Source: Perkinsus chesapeaki (Eukaryota > Perkinsozoa > Perkinsida > Perkinsidae). From it: a stretch of 64,000 bases of DNA. A program made the position numbers and the translations under genes. Below, piece by piece: positions 63,039-64,000 of the stretch. Each line of letters starts with the position of its first letter. Within the stretch, counting starts at the first letter, position 1. A model generated the notes under the pieces. The model ran no database searches, was not told the origin of the DNA, and was given only the letters and a program-made list of their open reading frames with translations. The stretch covers positions 97,157 through 161,156 of the forward strand of contig JAAPAO010000009.1 of NCBI GenBank assembly GCA_013115145.1, in the 5' to 3' direction.

Positions 63039-64000
63039 AAGGGTGCATGCTCGGCTCAAGAAGCTGCCGTGTTCTCGAGGTTCATTTCCGACCATCTGCC
63101 ACCTATCGGCCAGGGATATCCAATTCCGGCCCTCGAGATTGGACGGCAACGATTCCCCTCGGGGAGCAGCTTATCACTGTGGCGATTGGTAGAGACTTCA
63201 TTGCTGCCCTCACGTTCTGCAGGAAAGTCGGCGCGCAAGTCCGCATTTGGTAATGAGACCTTCGATGAAGATTTAAACGGTGGCCGTAGGTCCCTAAATG
63301 CTGGTCTTCCAACGAATGTTATCACGGTCGGAGGGCCGACCAGTCGGCCTGTAAGTCTAGCTGCGTCCCCCTTGAGTGGGGTTATCTTGTGGGCTGTAGC
63401 GGAAGATGGCGGAGATGCCACTAAGATCAGGTAGGCCGGATATCTCTGTCTAGGCCCCAGAGGGGATCCATAGATACTCACTGGTCCGTACGGCTGGTAG
63501 TGGCAGCCGCGTTGGCCTGCTGGCTGAGGGGCCATTACCGGTCTCTGGTGACGTCCACCACCACGCCGGCCAAGGACCGATGCTCACATGGATTGGGTAT
63601 CCCTAGATCATCTGTGGCTTATGGCACTGATGTTGTTTAGAATGACGGCCGAATCCATTCCGCTTTCGATGGACAGTGTGGGTGTCATGCGAGCCCTCGT
63701 CCCAATGGGCGTTACAGTCGGCTGTCCCTCGACACAACTCAAGTAGTTGGCGGCTGTAGCTGATTGGCCATCCTCCCATGCTTAGGTGGATGCCGGTGTA
63801 CGATTGTATGGCAGAGCTTCAAAGAGAGAACGAGGGCTTTTGGGCCATAGGAGGGACTGGTTGGCCTTCAACAGCCTTACATGGCACCGATCCCAGCGTT
63901 CTTCAGGCGTCACTTTACACATGTGCAGAACTCGGTACGAAGATGCCTACGAGCCTCGAGGCATGGCGCTGCCCCGGATCATACCCTCGATAATGTGGAG
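63039..64000 (+). CDS. Possible start of another gene (cut by window end)
   Basis: An open stretch around 63,069-63,434 reads SLWRLVETSLLPSRSAGKSA, then TFDEDLNGGRRSLNAGLPTN + VITVGGPTSRP..., ending at a possible GTAGGCC donor. Further plus-strand pieces continue to the end. The minus strand is equally open over 63,056-63,535, so strand and coding status are uncertain. Confidence 0.2.

Overview
This is nuclear DNA of an intron-rich protist. An alveolin-type membrane-skeleton protein (2.3-3.3 kb) points to an alveolate. A three-DM10 flagellar protein of the EFHC/Rib72 type points to a flagellated stage. Together with compact genes cut by many GT-AG introns (mostly 40-60 nt, a few of 200-530 nt), gene order without operons, and mid-range base composition, this makes a perkinsid (Perkinsus-like) parasite my best guess. 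The organism is inferred, not read directly. Most reading frames in the raw sequence are exon fragments, so I rebuilt gene models by joining exons at GT-AG boundaries and checking that recognisable protein families read through. Exon edges are hand-made and only the well-conserved genes are secure.

Layout. 0-6 kb (+): the end of an unknown gene, coatomer zeta, a ubiquitin-like protein, an alveolin, and an LRR region reading in frame into a seven-helix PAQR/hemolysin III protein. 6.4-7.9 kb (+): an intronless amino-acid transporter. 8-19.1 kb (-): mitoribosomal uL15m, a Nup96-like nucleoporin, LSm2, two unrecognised genes, and a second intronless transporter. 19.2-31 kb (+): cytochrome oxidase Vb, U3 snoRNP protein Mpp10, deoxyhypusine hydroxylase and three unrecognised genes. 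31.5-35.8 kb (-): PheRS alpha and the RBBP4/MSI1 WD40 protein. 36-52.9 kb (+): intronless citrate synthase, SmD3, an SH3+ELMO protein with a MITE in one intron, a serine carboxypeptidase, a 2.3 kb gene-poor spacer with palindromes, a SMYD methyltransferase, mitoribosomal mL49, a small protein, PGAM5 and MoaC. 53.5-55.2 kb (-): an intronless secreted protein resembling permuted NlpC/P60 peptidases. 55.9-64 kb (+): a disordered protein, the EFHC/Rib72 protein, a Ser/acidic protein and the start of another gene.

The genes are mostly housekeeping (splicing, ribosome biogenesis, mitochondrial translation and respiration, tRNA charging, nuclear pore, vesicle coat), with no sign of a functional cluster. 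The most unusual signal is not a gene. A short motif, GC(A/T)TCGCTCCGC, recurs inside seven introns of six different genes on both strands, plus once in an intergenic region. Other non-coding structure includes a MITE, a 93-bp near-palindrome inside an intron, a perfect 35-nt palindrome, and tRNA T-arm-like (B-box) sequences inside introns.
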